From an uncultured Acidobacteriaceae bacterium (GTDB lineage: Bacteria; Acidobacteriota; Terriglobia; Terriglobales; Acidobacteriaceae): a DNA stretch of 64,000 bases. Of this stretch, positions 18,015-27,717 are shown piece by piece. The DNA lies in assembly GCA_903849645.1 (NCBI GenBank), contig CAINJJ010000022.1, positions 1 to 64,000 of the forward strand. Reading direction: 5' to 3'. Within the stretch, counting starts at the first letter, position 1, and the number at the start of each line of letters is the position of its first letter. A model generated the notes under the pieces. It ran no database searches, was not told the origin of the DNA, and saw nothing but the letters and a program-made list of their open reading frames with translations. Made by a program: the position numbers and the translations under genes.

Positions 18015-18288
18015 CAGCCTGTCCTCGCGCTTCTACTGGAATCGGAACCGCAGTGTGTTCAAGGTCGGCGCTCCGGTCGCCAGACAGAAAGTTTTGGGCG
18101 GGGACCACTTGGGCCCAGACATTCGCGAGCGATGTGGCCCCTATGGCCGCCAGCAGGACCGAGAGCCCGCGGCTCCAAAGGTCACCTGACCACGTCGTCC
18201 AAACCGGCCAGCCGTGACAGACAACCACCGCCAAGTCGAGAAACGTTAGCAATACTGCGACGATGAGAAACCTGGGTCGCTTCGTCAC
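18007..18288 (-). CDS. small membrane protein
   Basis: A GTG at 18288 is chosen as start because GGAGG lies 5 bases upstream; the first ATG, at 18330, has no such site. The 93-residue product has two hydrophobic segments (FLIVAVLLTFLDLAVVVCHG and LSVLLAAIGATSLANVWAQV). No family is recognised. It overlaps the MoxR start by 8 bases and is probably the first gene of the transfer operon. Confidence 0.5.
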   Translation of the reverse strand: MTKRPRFLIVAVLLTFLDLAVVVCHGWPVWTTWSGDLWSRGLSVLLAAIGATSLANVWAQVVPAQNFLSGDRSADLEHTAVPIPVEARGQADV

Positions 18289-18355
18289 TCGGGCCTCCTC
18301 GAATGCGGAGCCAGCATGAGGCGATCTCAAAACTCGGTCAAATCCGTGCTTCCGG

Positions 18356-18592
18356 CTACGCTCTCTTCGCCATGGGGAAGCGCAACTCGACCGAGCGCAC
18401 GGGGTATTTCTCTTTCAACCATTCGGCTGTCTCGTGGGGATCAAATCGCACGGCGTTGGCCACTTTGAACGATGGTATTTCGCCTTTGGCGGCCATCTTG
18501 TAAATCTGCTGCGGAGAGACTCCGAGCAACTGGGCCAGGTCCTGCGCTCGAAGCGCTTCCTGTTTTTCCCTCACGACTTCCACCAGACTCAT
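18356..18592 (-). CDS. excisionase/AlpA-type helix-turn-helix protein
   Basis: The 78-residue product has a MerR/HTH_17 fold: LRAQDLAQLLGVSPQQIYKM followed by a wing (GEIPSFKVANAVRFDPHETAEWL). Such proteins act as Xis factors or small regulators next to integrases. The start at 18592 follows AAGGAGG by 9 bases; an ATG 36 bases upstream is less likely. It lies about 120 bases downstream of the integrase on the same strand, the usual place for a recombination directionality factor. Confidence 0.75.
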   Translation of the reverse strand: MSLVEVVREKQEALRAQDLAQLLGVSPQQIYKMAAKGEIPSFKVANAVRFDPHETAEWLKEKYPVRSVELRFPMAKRA

Positions 18593-18709
18593 GGGCGTAC
18601 TCCTCCTTGGGCAGCCGGAATTCGGCACCGCTCGTCGTCGTTCTTGTTCTGTGCAGAATGGACTTAAACTGAATCTCGGTCAAAAAACCGCTCTGGCCGC
18701 CGTCCCTGA

Positions 18710-19951
18710 CTATTCCATGTAGGCGGCGAGCGATCCGCCGTTGACCTTCACCAGTGCGTCCTTCGATTGGATTCCTTTGAGGTAAACCATTGTCGACTGA
18801 ATATCGCGGTGGCCCATCCACCCTTGCAGGGTGCGGATATCGACACCGTCGCGAAGATGCTCGGTCGCAAAGGTGTGGCGGAACTTGTGGAGAAAGAACC
18901 GCTGGCAGTGCGGGCCATCTGCACAACGATTGCCATGCTTGGTCACGCACTGGCCGCAGTTGAGCCTGGCCCGATATGCGACGTCTTTGATGATCTCGAT
19001 GTGCAGGCTGTTTGGCTTTCCCTTGGTGTTGGGGAAAACCGGCTCCGAGAGAGCCGCGTTGCCCTTCTCCTTGAGCTCCCGGAGTTGCTCGATCAGCGCC
19101 GCGGGGACAGGCACCGCACGTTCTTCGTAGTTCTTGGGCTTGAACTTCCAGACCGGCTTGGCGGTAACGCGCACCACGCAGTTGCGGAAGTCGATGTCTC
19201 TCCAGGTTACGTAGCGAATTTCGCGGTCGCGGAAGCCGGTCGCAACGCAAAACTTGATGAGGATCGCCTCATTCGAAGCCGCATGCTTCAGCATCGCGGC
19301 GATCTCCTCGGGCTCGTAAATGGGGCGGATGGTTTCGACATAATTTGGCCAGTCGCTGCGTTCGACCAGATTCTTGTATCCGTGACGCTTGAAGAGCTGG
19401 AGGACGACGACAAGCCGGTCGTAGACGGTGCGCGCGACCAGACCGCAGTCGAAAAGGTCGCTCATGAATTTGAGGATGTCGCTGCGGTCAACTTCGTCGA
19501 CGTAGGTTTTCGTGTATGAGTTTCTAAAGTGCAAATGCAGGACAGGGCGGTAGGTCCGATAGGTGCGCAGGCTGCGATGCTTTCGGATGTATTCGAGGTA
19601 CTGGTCGATGGCCGCGTCCATAGTCAGGCGGTCGGCCTCCGCCTGGATGTCAGAAGCTTCGGGCTGCGTCAACAGGCCGGCTTTGGCGGCACTGAGCTCG
19701 ATTGATTTGGCGCGCGCGGCCGGCAGAACGAGATCGAAGCTCTCGACTGGTCTTCTACGGCGCCGGCCCTCTTCATACCATTCGAGGTAGTAGCGGCCCT
19801 CGGAGTGGTGTTCGTCCTGGCCGGCGACCCAGACGTGATCGCGGATGATTCTTCCATTGCGCTCGACGACCCGGGCGAACGGCCATCGACCGTTCACCTT
19901 GACCATCTTGATGACGTTGACGCGATCGGCGTACTGCCTGGCTCTGGCCAT
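18710..19951 (-). CDS. tyrosine recombinase (integrase) with Cys-rich insert
   Basis: The 413-residue protein has an N-terminal arm-binding-type region, a SAM-like core-binding domain (about 108-200) and a catalytic domain with R241 (GFRDREI), H355-x-x-R358 (HKFRH), H381 (GHRD) and nucleophile Y390 (STMVYL). Four cysteines at 332, 335, 343 and 349 sit just before the HxxR motif and may form a zinc knuckle, which is not part of the standard fold. The 5' end faces the cut tRNA-Ala gene 150 bases away, so this is the likely integrase of the element. All catalytic residues are present. Confidence 0.9.
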   Translation of the reverse strand: MARARQYADRVNVIKMVKVNGRWPFARVVERNGRIIRDHVWVAGQDEHHSEGRYYLEWYEEGRRRRRPVESFDLVLPAARAKSIELSAAKAGLLTQPEASDIQAEADRLTMDAAIDQYLEYIRKHRSLRTYRTYRPVLHLHFRNSYTKTYVDEVDRSDILKFMSDLFDCGLVARTVYDRLVVVLQLFKRHGYKNLVERSDWPNYVETIRPIYEPEEIAAMLKHAASNEAILIKFCVATGFRDREIRYVTWRDIDFRNCVVRVTAKPVWKFKPKNYEERAVPVPAALIEQLRELKEKGNAALSEPVFPNTKGKPNSLHIEIIKDVAYRARLNCGQCVTKHGNRCADGPHCQRFFLHKFRHTFATEHLRDGVDIRTLQGWMGHRDIQSTMVYLKGIQSKDALVKVNGGSLAAYME

Positions 19952-20015
19952 TGTCTTGAAGCCCCCCTGAGGAGTGCTCTAGACAAATAGCGTGACCAGC
20001 AGATTCGATCAAATT

Positions 20016-20072
20016 TGGACAGTAAATTCCCGCCCAATTTAGATGAGAAATGGACAGTAAGATGGACAGTAA
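20016..20072 (+). repeat. three copies of TGGACAGTAA, likely arm-type sites
   Basis: Exact 10-bp copies lie at 20016-20025, 20051-20060 and 20063-20072, between the integrase start and the tRNA junction. Short direct repeats inside the att region are typical of integrase arm-type or Xis binding sites. The role is inferred from position. Confidence 0.6.
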
Positions 20073-20106
20073 GTGGTGTAAGCGATTGAAAAATATGGTG
20101 ATTTAG

Positions 20107-20614
<508 letters not shown>

Positions 20615-20720
20615 ACGCCTGCACCATTGTAGGGCTTGGGGGTGGAGCGTCCAAAGTGCGTAGGGGTGCTTGAGGCGGCCGGAGAGCCGACAAATTTGCC
20701 GCCTGTAGTAGAGTGGGCGG

Positions 20721-21260
20721 ATGAACGCGGCGGGCTTTCGAGGTAGGGGGAGGCGCATAGCGGGAGCGGGTTGCGTTTGCCTGGCGCTGGGCATGGTGGG
20801 AGCGGCGTTGTGGGCGCAAGGCGCTGCGGCGCCACGCAAGGCTGACTCGATCCTGATCTTGAAGAAAGACCATGTACTGGAGTTGCTGGCTGGGGGTAAG
20901 GTCATCCGCACTTACAAGGTGGCGCTGGGACAGGGCGGGCTCGCGGCGAAAGAGCGCCAAGGCGACGGACTGACGCCGGAGGGGCGCTACATCATTGATG
21001 CGCGCAATGCGGCAAGTCATTATCACAAGGCGCTGCATGTCTCATTTCCGAATGCGGAGGACCGCAAGCGGGCAGCCAGGCTGGGCGTGGCGCCGGGCGG
21101 GGACATCATGATCCATGGCCTGCCCAATGGGAAGGGCTTTGTGGGCGCGGCGCACCGGCTTTACGACTGGACGCTGGGCTGCATCGCCGTGACCGACGAG
21201 GAGATCGACGAGATATGGGAGCTGGCGCCGGTGGGGACGCCGGTGGAGATAAGGCCGTAG
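20721..21260 (+). CDS. L,D-transpeptidase (YkuD family)
   Basis: The 179-residue secreted enzyme has a signal peptide (to about residue 36) and a YkuD domain with the catalytic pair H132 (IMIHGLPNG) and C154 in LGCIAVTD. These enzymes form or edit 3-3 peptidoglycan crosslinks or attach lipoproteins in the periplasm. TPEGRY and the spacing between His and Cys are as in the compact ErfK/YafK-like branch. It stands alone on the plus strand, 47 bases before the ABC-F gene. Confidence 0.85.
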   Translation: MNAAGFRGRGRRIAGAGCVCLALGMVGAALWAQGAAAPRKADSILILKKDHVLELLAGGKVIRTYKVALGQGGLAAKERQGDGLTPEGRYIIDARNAASHYHKALHVSFPNAEDRKRAARLGVAPGGDIMIHGLPNGKGFVGAAHRLYDWTLGCIAVTDEEIDEIWELAPVGTPVEIRP

Positions 21261-21307
21261 GGCGACTCTGGCTATCCATCCTCCTGGCTCTGCGAAAATA
21301 GGGTCAG

Positions 21308-23263
21308 ATGCTCTCCCTGCAAAATGCCGGCAAGCGGTTTGGACCGCGGGTTCTGTTTCTGGAAGCCAATTGGCTGATCCGGTCGCGGGAGAAGACTGCG
21401 CTGGTGGGGGCCAACGGCACCGGCAAATCGACGCTGATGAAGGTTCTGGCCGGTCTGGAGACGCTGGACTACGGCGGGTTGCAGCAGACCCGGGGCATGA
21501 GCATCGGATACCTGCCGCAGGAGGGCCTGGCGCTGGCAGGGCGCAGCGTGTTTGAAGAGTGCCTGACGGTCTTTGACGAGTTGCGCGAGATGGAGCGGGA
21601 GGTGGAGCATCTGGGCGGGCAACTAGCCGTTCTGGACCACGCAGGCGCTGAGTACGAAGCCGCCGCGGAGCGCTACTCCATGCTGCAGGAGCGGTTTCAT
21701 GCGCTGGACGGTTATGCGCTGGATGCGCAAGTGGGCGGCGTGCTGACCGGGCTGGGGTTCAGCAAGGAAGACTGGGCGCGGCAGACGGATGAGTTCAGCG
21801 GCGGCTGGCAGATGCGCATTGCGCTGGCCAAGCTGCTGCTGGCCAAGCCCAACCTGCTGCTGCTGGACGAGCCGACCAACCACCTGGATCTGGAGACGCG
21901 CAACTGGCTGGAGGACTATCTCAAAAACTATCCCTTCGGCTACATTCTCATCTCTCATGACCGGTATTTTCTGGATGTAACGATCGACCGCACTGTGGAG
22001 ATATGGAACAAGCGGCTGAATATCTACCAGGGCAATTACACCAAGTACCTGGGCCAGAAGGATGAACGGAGGACGCAACTGGAGGCGGCATACCGCAACC
22101 AGCGAATCCAGATCGAGCATCTCGAGTCATTCATCAACCGGTTTCGCGCGCAGGCCACCAAGGCCAAGCAGGTGCAGAGCCGCATCAAGGAACTGGAAAA
22201 GATCGAGCGCATCGAGATACCGGAAGAAGAGCCGGTCATTCATTTCAGGTTTCCGCAGCCGCCGCCCTCGGGGCGGATGGTGGTGGAGGCGGAGGGACTC
22301 TCAAAGAGCTACGGGCCCAAGAAGGTGTTGGAGAACGTTCGGTTCTCGATTGAGCGGGGTGACCGGGTGGCCCTGGTGGGGGTCAACGGGGCGGGCAAGT
22401 CGACGCTGATCAAGCTGCTGACAGGGGCGGAGTCGCCGACCGGGGGCCAGGTGAAGCTGGGGCACAATGTGGTAAGCGAGTACTTTGCGCAGGACCAGTA
22501 CAAGGTGCTGGACGGCGACGCGCGGATGCTGGACGACATCAGCCGCGCGGCGCTGAAGGTGCCGGAGCAGGAGTTGCGTTCGCTGCTGGGGTGCTTCCTG
22601 TTTCGCGGGGACGACGTGTTCAAGCCGCTGGGTGTGCTATCGGGCGGGGAGCGGAACCGGTTTGCGCTGGCGCGGATTCTGGTGTCGCCATCGAACTTTC
22701 TGCTGCTGGACGAGCCCACGAACCACCTGGACATGCGGGCCAAAGATGTGCTGCTGGAGGCGATTGCGGCCTTCTCGGGCACGGTGGTGTTTGTGTCGCA
22801 CGACCGCTACTTCATTGACCGGCTGGCCACGCGGGTGATGGAAGTGGAGGGCGGCGACGTGATCAGCTACGAGGGCAACTACGAGGACTACCTGCGGCGC
22901 AAAGAGCTTGCAGGCGGCAGCCTTTTGGTTGAGACGGCAGCTAAAGGAAAGTCGCCGGAGGCATCCGCGACCGCGCAAGCGGCCGCAGCGGAAAAGGATG
23001 CGGGCGGCGAGGATAGCGCCAAGGACAGGCCGAGGCGGCTGAATCCCATCAAGCAGAAGCAGATGGAGGAGCGGTGCGTGTTTCTGGAAGAGGAGATTCC
23101 GCGCATCGAGGGGTCCATTGCGCACACCGAGGAGCAGCTAGGGGTTTATGTTTCAGCGGCGGAGACGCAGAGACTGAGCACGCTGGCCGAGGAGCTGCGC
23201 GGTCAACTTGCCGCTTTCACCGTCGAGTGGGAAGAGCTGATGATGCAGTTGGAAGGGGCCTGA
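21308..23263 (+). CDS. ABC-F ATPase (Uup-like)
   Basis: The 651-residue soluble protein has two ABC cassettes: Walker A GANGTGKST and GVNGAGKST, signatures FSGGWQMR and LSGGERNR, Walker B regions followed by DEPTNHLD, and no membrane segments. A charged inter-domain linker (about 240-305) and a C-terminal coiled-coil domain (RRLNPIKQKQMEERC onward, from about 575) resemble Uup. ABC-F proteins act on ribosomes (translation rescue or resistance) or, for Uup, in DNA transactions. The family assignment is firm and the subfamily less so. Confidence 0.9.
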   Translation: MLSLQNAGKRFGPRVLFLEANWLIRSREKTALVGANGTGKSTLMKVLAGLETLDYGGLQQTRGMSIGYLPQEGLALAGRSVFEECLTVFDELREMEREVEHLGGQLAVLDHAGAEYEAAAERYSMLQERFHALDGYALDAQVGGVLTGLGFSKEDWARQTDEFSGGWQMRIALAKLLLAKPNLLLLDEPTNHLDLETRNWLEDYLKNYPFGYILISHDRYFLDVTIDRTVEIWNKRLNIYQGNYTKYLGQKDERRTQLEAAYRNQRIQIEHLESFINRFRAQATKAKQVQSRIKELEKIERIEIPEEEPVIHFRFPQPPPSGRMVVEAEGLSKSYGPKKVLENVRFSIERGDRVALVGVNGAGKSTLIKLLTGAESPTGGQVKLGHNVVSEYFAQDQYKVLDGDARMLDDISRAALKVPEQELRSLLGCFLFRGDDVFKPLGVLSGGERNRFALARILVSPSNFLLLDEPTNHLDMRAKDVLLEAIAAFSGTVVFVSHDRYFIDRLATRVMEVEGGDVISYEGNYEDYLRRKELAGGSLLVETAAKGKSPEASATAQAAAAEKDAGGEDSAKDRPRRLNPIKQKQMEERCVFLEEEIPRIEGSIAHTEEQLGVYVSAAETQRLSTLAEELRGQLAAFTVEWEELMMQLEGA

Positions 23264-23352
23264 CGGTCCCTTCAAGAAGAGTGCAAGGCGCCTGGGGCAG
23301 TCCACACATTGAAGGTGAATTTTGAGCGGCGATCAGTGGGCCGCCTGCTTCG

Positions 23353-23475
23353 CTAGTTGGCCGAGTCCTTCTGCCGCGTCGCCTTGACGCCTGACAGAAT
23401 CCCGATGCCAATCATGACCACCGCACCCACAAAGACCCAGTAGGCTCCCGGCTCGCCGTGGCCCTTGCACTGCAA
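23353..23475 (-). CDS. possible 40-residue membrane peptide
   Basis: From a TTG at 23475 the frame encodes a 40-residue peptide with one hydrophobic segment (YWVFVGAVVMIGIGILSG) flanked by a Cys-Lys-rich N-terminus and a charged tail. A weak AGGG lies just upstream. The hydrophobic profile looks like a real small membrane protein, but the start is poor and it lies immediately behind the Crp/Fnr gene. Confidence 0.3.
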   Translation of the reverse strand: MQCKGHGEPGAYWVFVGAVVMIGIGILSGVKATRQKDSAN

Positions 23476-23485
23476 GTGCCCTGGC

Positions 23486-24229
23486 TCAAACCAGCTTCGA
23501 TCGCCTGGCGGCTCGAGCCCTGGTCGGCGGAGGATCGAGGATGACCGGCCTTGTCGCATTCTCAGAAGGCAGCGAATCCCGCAGGACCATGTTCAGGAGC
23601 GAGGCGTGCACATGGATGCGGCCGTTGTAGTCGATGTAGCCCAGCTTCCTGAAGCGGTTCATGAAGAAGCTGACCCTGGAGCGGGTGGTGCCGATGATCT
23701 CGGCAAGCGCCTCCTGAGTAATCTCTGGAATCAGGGTGATGGGCTCCCCCGGTTGCCCAAAATCGGCCATCAGCAGGAGCGTCCGCGCCAGGCGCCTTTC
23801 ACTTGAGTTGAAGAGCTGATCGATCAAGTCGGCCTGGGTCCGAATGCCGCGCGTCAGGATGAACTTCATGAAGTGCCTTGAAAAATCAGGCTCCTCATGC
23901 AAGACGCGAATCATCTCGCTGCGCTCGATCCTGAGCACGATGCAAGCGATGATTGCGCTGGCTGTGACGGTCCTTAGTTCATCCGCGCCTGCCATGGACT
24001 CCTCGCCAAAGAAATCCCCCGGCGCCAGCAGCGTAACCGTGGCTTCCTTGCCCCGCTTGGAGAGAACCGTGAGCTTGGCCCGGCCTTCCTGGAGATAAAA
24101 GACCGCATCGGCGGGACCGCCCTGATGAAAGAAGGCCTGTGTCTTGGCGCGATGATGAATCTGCCGCCCGGGCCCCTCCGTCCTCAGGTAGAGCTCGGTA
24201 TCATGGGACGGGTTCGTTTCTCTGGTCAT
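23486..24229 (-). CDS. Crp/Fnr family transcriptional regulator
   Basis: The 247-residue protein has a cyclic-nucleotide-binding-like beta-roll (about 30-145, with PGDFFGEESMAG) and a C-terminal winged helix with TQEALAEIIGTTRSRVSFFM. There is no N-terminal cysteine cluster, so it is not an iron-sulfur FNR type. The GEES element is like the PBC of CRP but lacks the usual R-x-A-T, so cAMP binding is uncertain. The C-terminus is extended and basic. It is monocistronic, or followed only by the doubtful 40-residue peptide. Confidence 0.85.
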   Translation of the reverse strand: MTRETNPSHDTELYLRTEGPGRQIHHRAKTQAFFHQGGPADAVFYLQEGRAKLTVLSKRGKEATVTLLAPGDFFGEESMAGADELRTVTASAIIACIVLRIERSEMIRVLHEEPDFSRHFMKFILTRGIRTQADLIDQLFNSSERRLARTLLLMADFGQPGEPITLIPEITQEALAEIIGTTRSRVSFFMNRFRKLGYIDYNGRIHVHASLLNMVLRDSLPSENATRPVILDPPPTRARAARRSKLV

Positions 24230-24454
24230 GGCTTTGGCCTTCCTTCACAGACGTTCCTGCACAGATTGTGCCTCGGCGGGCACCGGGCCGGAGCGCACCA
24301 GGTCTTCGAAGCAGACCGCCGGGATGAGAGATCACTCAATTGAATAGGATGGCATTGAAATCGGAAACTGTCTGAGCTATGCAGACCGCGATTCCATCTA
24401 TCTGATTGAAATAAAGGAATATATTGCCAAGAACGATGGAATGCCGCCGCGGCG

Positions 24455-26761
24455 CTAGAGCTTCTGGGTGCGGTGGACGGCACGCACGCCGCCCACGCGG
24501 CGCAGTCCCAGGACCATCTTGTTGAGGTGCCGGAGGTCCTCGGCCTCCACCACGAACTCGACGATGGCCTCGCCGTTCTCATCCTGGCGAATGTCGACAC
24601 CCTTGATATTGGTGTTGTCGTCGGAGATGACGGCGGTCAGCTCCTTCAACATGCCGGCGCGGTCGTCGCAGCTGACCGTAATTTTGACGGGGTAGCGCTG
24701 CGGGCGGCCTGCCTGCTGGTCGCCCACGCGGCCCCACTCGACAGCGATGCGCCGGTCGCTCTCATAGAGCAGGTTCTGGACGTTGCTGCAACTGCGGGCG
24801 TGGACGGCAACGCCCTTGCCGCGCGTGACATAACCGATAATCTCCTCGCCGCGAATGGGGTTGCAACATCGCGCCCGATAGACGAGCAGGTCGTTTTGCC
24901 CTTCCACCTGGAGCGAATCGGAACCGGTGAGGTGGAGCTTGCGCACGGCGTCGGACATGGCCGATTCGACGGTTCCCGGTCCCTTCGGCTCGGGTAGCTC
25001 CGTGTCACCCTGGTTGGCGTAGCCGGGGGAGAGCTTGTTCAGGATCTGGTGGGCGGAGTGCTTACCGGATCCCAGGGTCGCGAGCAGGTCAGCGGCCGTC
25101 GCCACGCCATATTCGCCGGCGATCCGGCTCAGGTCCTGGTCGTCGATCTGGCTCATGGGAACCTTGAAGCGGCGGGCTTCGCGTTCGAGGAGCTTGCGGC
25201 CGATCTCGACGGCCCGGCGGCGCTGATCTTCGTTGAGCCAGTGCTTGATCTTGTTGCGGGCCCTGGGACTCTTGACGAAGGTGAGCCAGTCGCGGCTGGG
25301 GCGGTGGTCCTTCTGGGTGACGATCTCGACGATGTCGCCGGTGCGGAGCTTGGTCCGCAGCGGCACCATGCGGCCATTGACCTTGGCGCCGACGCAGGTG
25401 TGGCCCACCTCCGTGTGAATGGTGTAAGCAAAGTCGATGGGCGTGCCATCGGCGGGAACCACGACGACCTTCCCCTTGGGCGTGAAGGTGTAGACCTCGT
25501 CGGGATAGAGGTCCATCTTCAGGCTGGAGAGGAATTCGTTGGGGTCCGTCATCTCCTTCTGCCACTCGACGAGCTGACGAATCCAGTTGAGGCGCTCCTC
25601 GTCGCGGGAGGTGACTACGGCGTCGCCGGCCTTGTATTTCCAGTGGGCGGCGATGCCTTCCTCGGCGATGCGGTGCATCTCTTCAGTGCGGATCTGGACC
25701 TCGAACTGGTGCCCGCTGGCCCCCATGACCGTGGTGTGGAGGGACTGGTAGCGGTTGGCGCGGGGAATGGCGATGAAGTCCTTGATGCGGCCCGGCACCG
25801 GACGCCAGAAGCTGTGGATCAGTCCAAAGACGGCATAGCAGGCGGCGACGTCTTCGGTGATGATGCGGACGGCGAGAAAGTCGTAGACCTGGTCAAACGA
25901 AACTTTTGACCGCTCCTGCTTCTGGAAGATCGAGTAGACGCGCTTGATGCGCCACTCGACGCGCGCCTGGATATTGTTCTCCCGGAGTTGCTCGACGAGG
26001 GTATCTTCGACCCCGTGGAGGAACTGCTCGCCCTCGGTGCGCCTGGACTCGACGGCCGCGGAGACCTGCTCATAGCTGACGGGGTCGGTGTAGCGGAAGG
26101 CCAGGTCTTCCAGCTCGCCGCGAACCTTGCCCATGCCGAGCCGGTGGGCGAGCGGGGCGTAGATGTCGAGGGTCTCGCGGGCGATGGCCTCCTGGCGCTC
26201 GGGCTTGAGGTGCTCGAGGGTGCGCATGTTGTGGAGGCGGTCGGCCAGCTTGATGAGCACGACCCGCACGTCGGAAACCATGGCCAGCAACATCTTGCGG
26301 ACGTTCTCCGCCTGGCGGTCCTCGCGGTTGGCGAACTGGATCTTGTCAATCTTGGTGACGCCCTCGACGATGTGGGCGACCTGGTCGCCAAACTCGGCCT
26401 GGATCTCCTCGCTGGTGGCGGGCGTGTCTTCGACGGCGTCGTGGAGCAGGCCGGCAGCGATGGCCGTGGCGTCCATCTTCATCTCCGCCAGGACCTCGGC
26501 CACCTCAAGCGGATGGATGATGTAGGGCTCGCCGGAGGCGCGGAGCTGGCCAAAATGATGCTTGACGCAGAACTCCCAGGCTTTGCGGATGAGGGAGATG
26601 TCTTCGCTGGGACGGTTGGCGTGGACGTGGCGGAGCAGGGCTTCAATGCGCTCGTTGATGACCTGGAGGTCAAATTCACGCGGCAAAGCTCTGGCCTCCC
26701 CCCTGTGGGTGGGGGGCGGGCCAGAAATACCCTCTGGTGCCGTCTGCCGGACAGTCGCCAT
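24455..26761 (-). CDS. rel: (p)ppGpp synthetase/hydrolase Rel (RelA/SpoT family)
   Basis: The 768-residue enzyme has an HD hydrolase domain with HDAVEDT at 107-113, a synthetase domain with RIKRVYSIF and EVQIRTEEMHRIAEEG, a TGS domain (DEVYTFTPKGKVVVVPADGT), a helical/zinc-finger region (ARCCNPI) and a C-terminal ACT domain. All hydrolase and main synthetase motifs are present, so it is likely the bifunctional Rel controlling the stringent response. The segment after YSIF reads FQKQERSKVSFD, differing from the usual RxKD element. It stands alone. Confidence 0.92.
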   Translation of the reverse strand: MATVRQTAPEGISGPPPTHRGEARALPREFDLQVINERIEALLRHVHANRPSEDISLIRKAWEFCVKHHFGQLRASGEPYIIHPLEVAEVLAEMKMDATAIAAGLLHDAVEDTPATSEEIQAEFGDQVAHIVEGVTKIDKIQFANREDRQAENVRKMLLAMVSDVRVVLIKLADRLHNMRTLEHLKPERQEAIARETLDIYAPLAHRLGMGKVRGELEDLAFRYTDPVSYEQVSAAVESRRTEGEQFLHGVEDTLVEQLRENNIQARVEWRIKRVYSIFQKQERSKVSFDQVYDFLAVRIITEDVAACYAVFGLIHSFWRPVPGRIKDFIAIPRANRYQSLHTTVMGASGHQFEVQIRTEEMHRIAEEGIAAHWKYKAGDAVVTSRDEERLNWIRQLVEWQKEMTDPNEFLSSLKMDLYPDEVYTFTPKGKVVVVPADGTPIDFAYTIHTEVGHTCVGAKVNGRMVPLRTKLRTGDIVEIVTQKDHRPSRDWLTFVKSPRARNKIKHWLNEDQRRRAVEIGRKLLEREARRFKVPMSQIDDQDLSRIAGEYGVATAADLLATLGSGKHSAHQILNKLSPGYANQGDTELPEPKGPGTVESAMSDAVRKLHLTGSDSLQVEGQNDLLVYRARCCNPIRGEEIIGYVTRGKGVAVHARSCSNVQNLLYESDRRIAVEWGRVGDQQAGRPQRYPVKITVSCDDRAGMLKELTAVISDDNTNIKGVDIRQDENGEAIVEFVVEAEDLRHLNKMVLGLRRVGGVRAVHRTQKL

Positions 26762-27138
26762 GCTTCATTATAGGCCTCTTGTGTTTCCCGCGTATGGTCC
26801 GAAATGGACAGTTTGCGGCGGGGCCTCCAGGTTCTCAAACCGCCGGTGAGCGGAAAGCCACGGAGGCCTGCGTGTCGGCGCGCTTCAAAGCCTGGCGGGA
26901 ACCATTTCGGTTACTGTCTGACTTTGTTGGTCAATAAGTCGATGGCCTAAGTGAGCGCGGCTTTTCCAACTCAGGCTGGGCTGTGGGCTGATCCATTCAG
27001 GGCTTTGGCAAGTTAACCCGTTTCAATCTGTTCCGCCCCATCAAAACCCCGTTCGCACTGTGCTGGCCGTCACAGCCTGACCACCCTTGCACGGGAGTAG
27101 AGTTCCCATCGGACTAGAGGTCCAGAACTGAGGAACTT
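26762..27138. other. 377-base intergenic region between divergent genes
   Basis: This lies between divergent rel and the monohaem cytochrome gene. It holds a Crp-type palindrome close to the cytochrome start, listed separately. Otherwise I see no gene or RNA; short open frames on the plus strand lack coding features. Confidence 0.5.
27059..27074 (+). promoter_or_regulatory. Crp/Fnr-type palindrome TGTGCTGGCCGTCACA
   Basis: The sequence matches TGTGA-N6-TCACA at nine of ten consensus positions and lies 64 bases upstream of the cytochrome c ATG at 27139. The same type of site occurs upstream of the decahaem operon. Binding is inferred. Confidence 0.5.
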
Positions 27139-27567
27139 ATGCTGAAACGCCTCTTAGTTACAGCCATTGCTGCCGCGCTTGCGGTATCCACAGGCTACGC
27201 AGATCAATCCAAGGAAAAAGTAACCATCCCTGTTAACAAGACGACGGCGACGAGTGGAAAGCAGATGTATGCCAACTACTGCGCTCCGTGTCATGGTATC
27301 GATGGCAAGGGCCGCGGCCCGGTTGCCGCCGCCCTGAAGACACCTCCGACCGACCTGACCGTGTTGAGCAAGAACAATCACGGTAAGTTTCCGGATACGC
27401 ACATCGTCACCGTGTTGCAGAATGGAGCGGAGATTGCCTCACACGGCTCCGCCGAAATGCCCGTATGGGGCCCGATCCTTGGCAAGATGAACCAGACCAA
27501 CCCCCAGGACAAGCTCCTCAGGATCAGTAACCTGAGCCGCTTCCTGGAGACGCTCCAGGTCAAGTAG
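27139..27567 (+). CDS. periplasmic monohaem cytochrome c
   Basis: The 142-residue protein has a signal peptide (to about residue 21) and one haem motif CAPCH at 48-52, in an N-terminal class I context (GKQMYANYCAPCHG). A methionine in AEMPVWGP is a plausible sixth ligand. It would carry electrons in the periplasm. GAGGA precedes the ATG closely, and a Crp-type palindrome lies upstream. The gene is single and not next to an oxidase or reductase. Confidence 0.85.
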   Translation: MLKRLLVTAIAAALAVSTGYADQSKEKVTIPVNKTTATSGKQMYANYCAPCHGIDGKGRGPVAAALKTPPTDLTVLSKNNHGKFPDTHIVTVLQNGAEIASHGSAEMPVWGPILGKMNQTNPQDKLLRISNLSRFLETLQVK

Positions 27568-27717
27568 CGAGCGGTGCTTGATCGGCTCCTGGCAGCAGAA
27601 GTTCCAGGGTTACTGTAAGGTAAGTTGATGCGTTCGAGCGGCTGTTTTCAAAAGCGAAGCCGCCCAATTGACTCCCCCGATACAGCACGTCAACCCTGCA
27701 ACTGCTCCTGGGAACTT

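Larger units (their letters stand above)
1..20106. mobile_element. right-hand part of an integrated conjugative-type element
   Basis: The right edge is set by a tRNA-Ala gene cut at its anticodon loop, next to a tyrosine recombinase transcribed away from the junction, with three short direct repeats between them. Inside are a HTH/excisionase-type protein, VirB1/2/3/4/5/9/10-type secretion genes and accessory cargo. VirB6, VirB8, VirB11, VirD4 and a relaxase are not seen here, so they lie further left or are lost. Several genes are truncated (helicase, CHAT, S41, VirB4), which suggests an eroded element. The left end is outside the window, so its full size is unknown. Confidence 0.65.

Noticed and set aside
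20721..21260. end of the mobile element extended past the tRNA genes
   Set aside because: The L,D-transpeptidase, ABC-F and rel genes are ordinary chromosomal genes, and the att junction at about 20106 gives a clear boundary.
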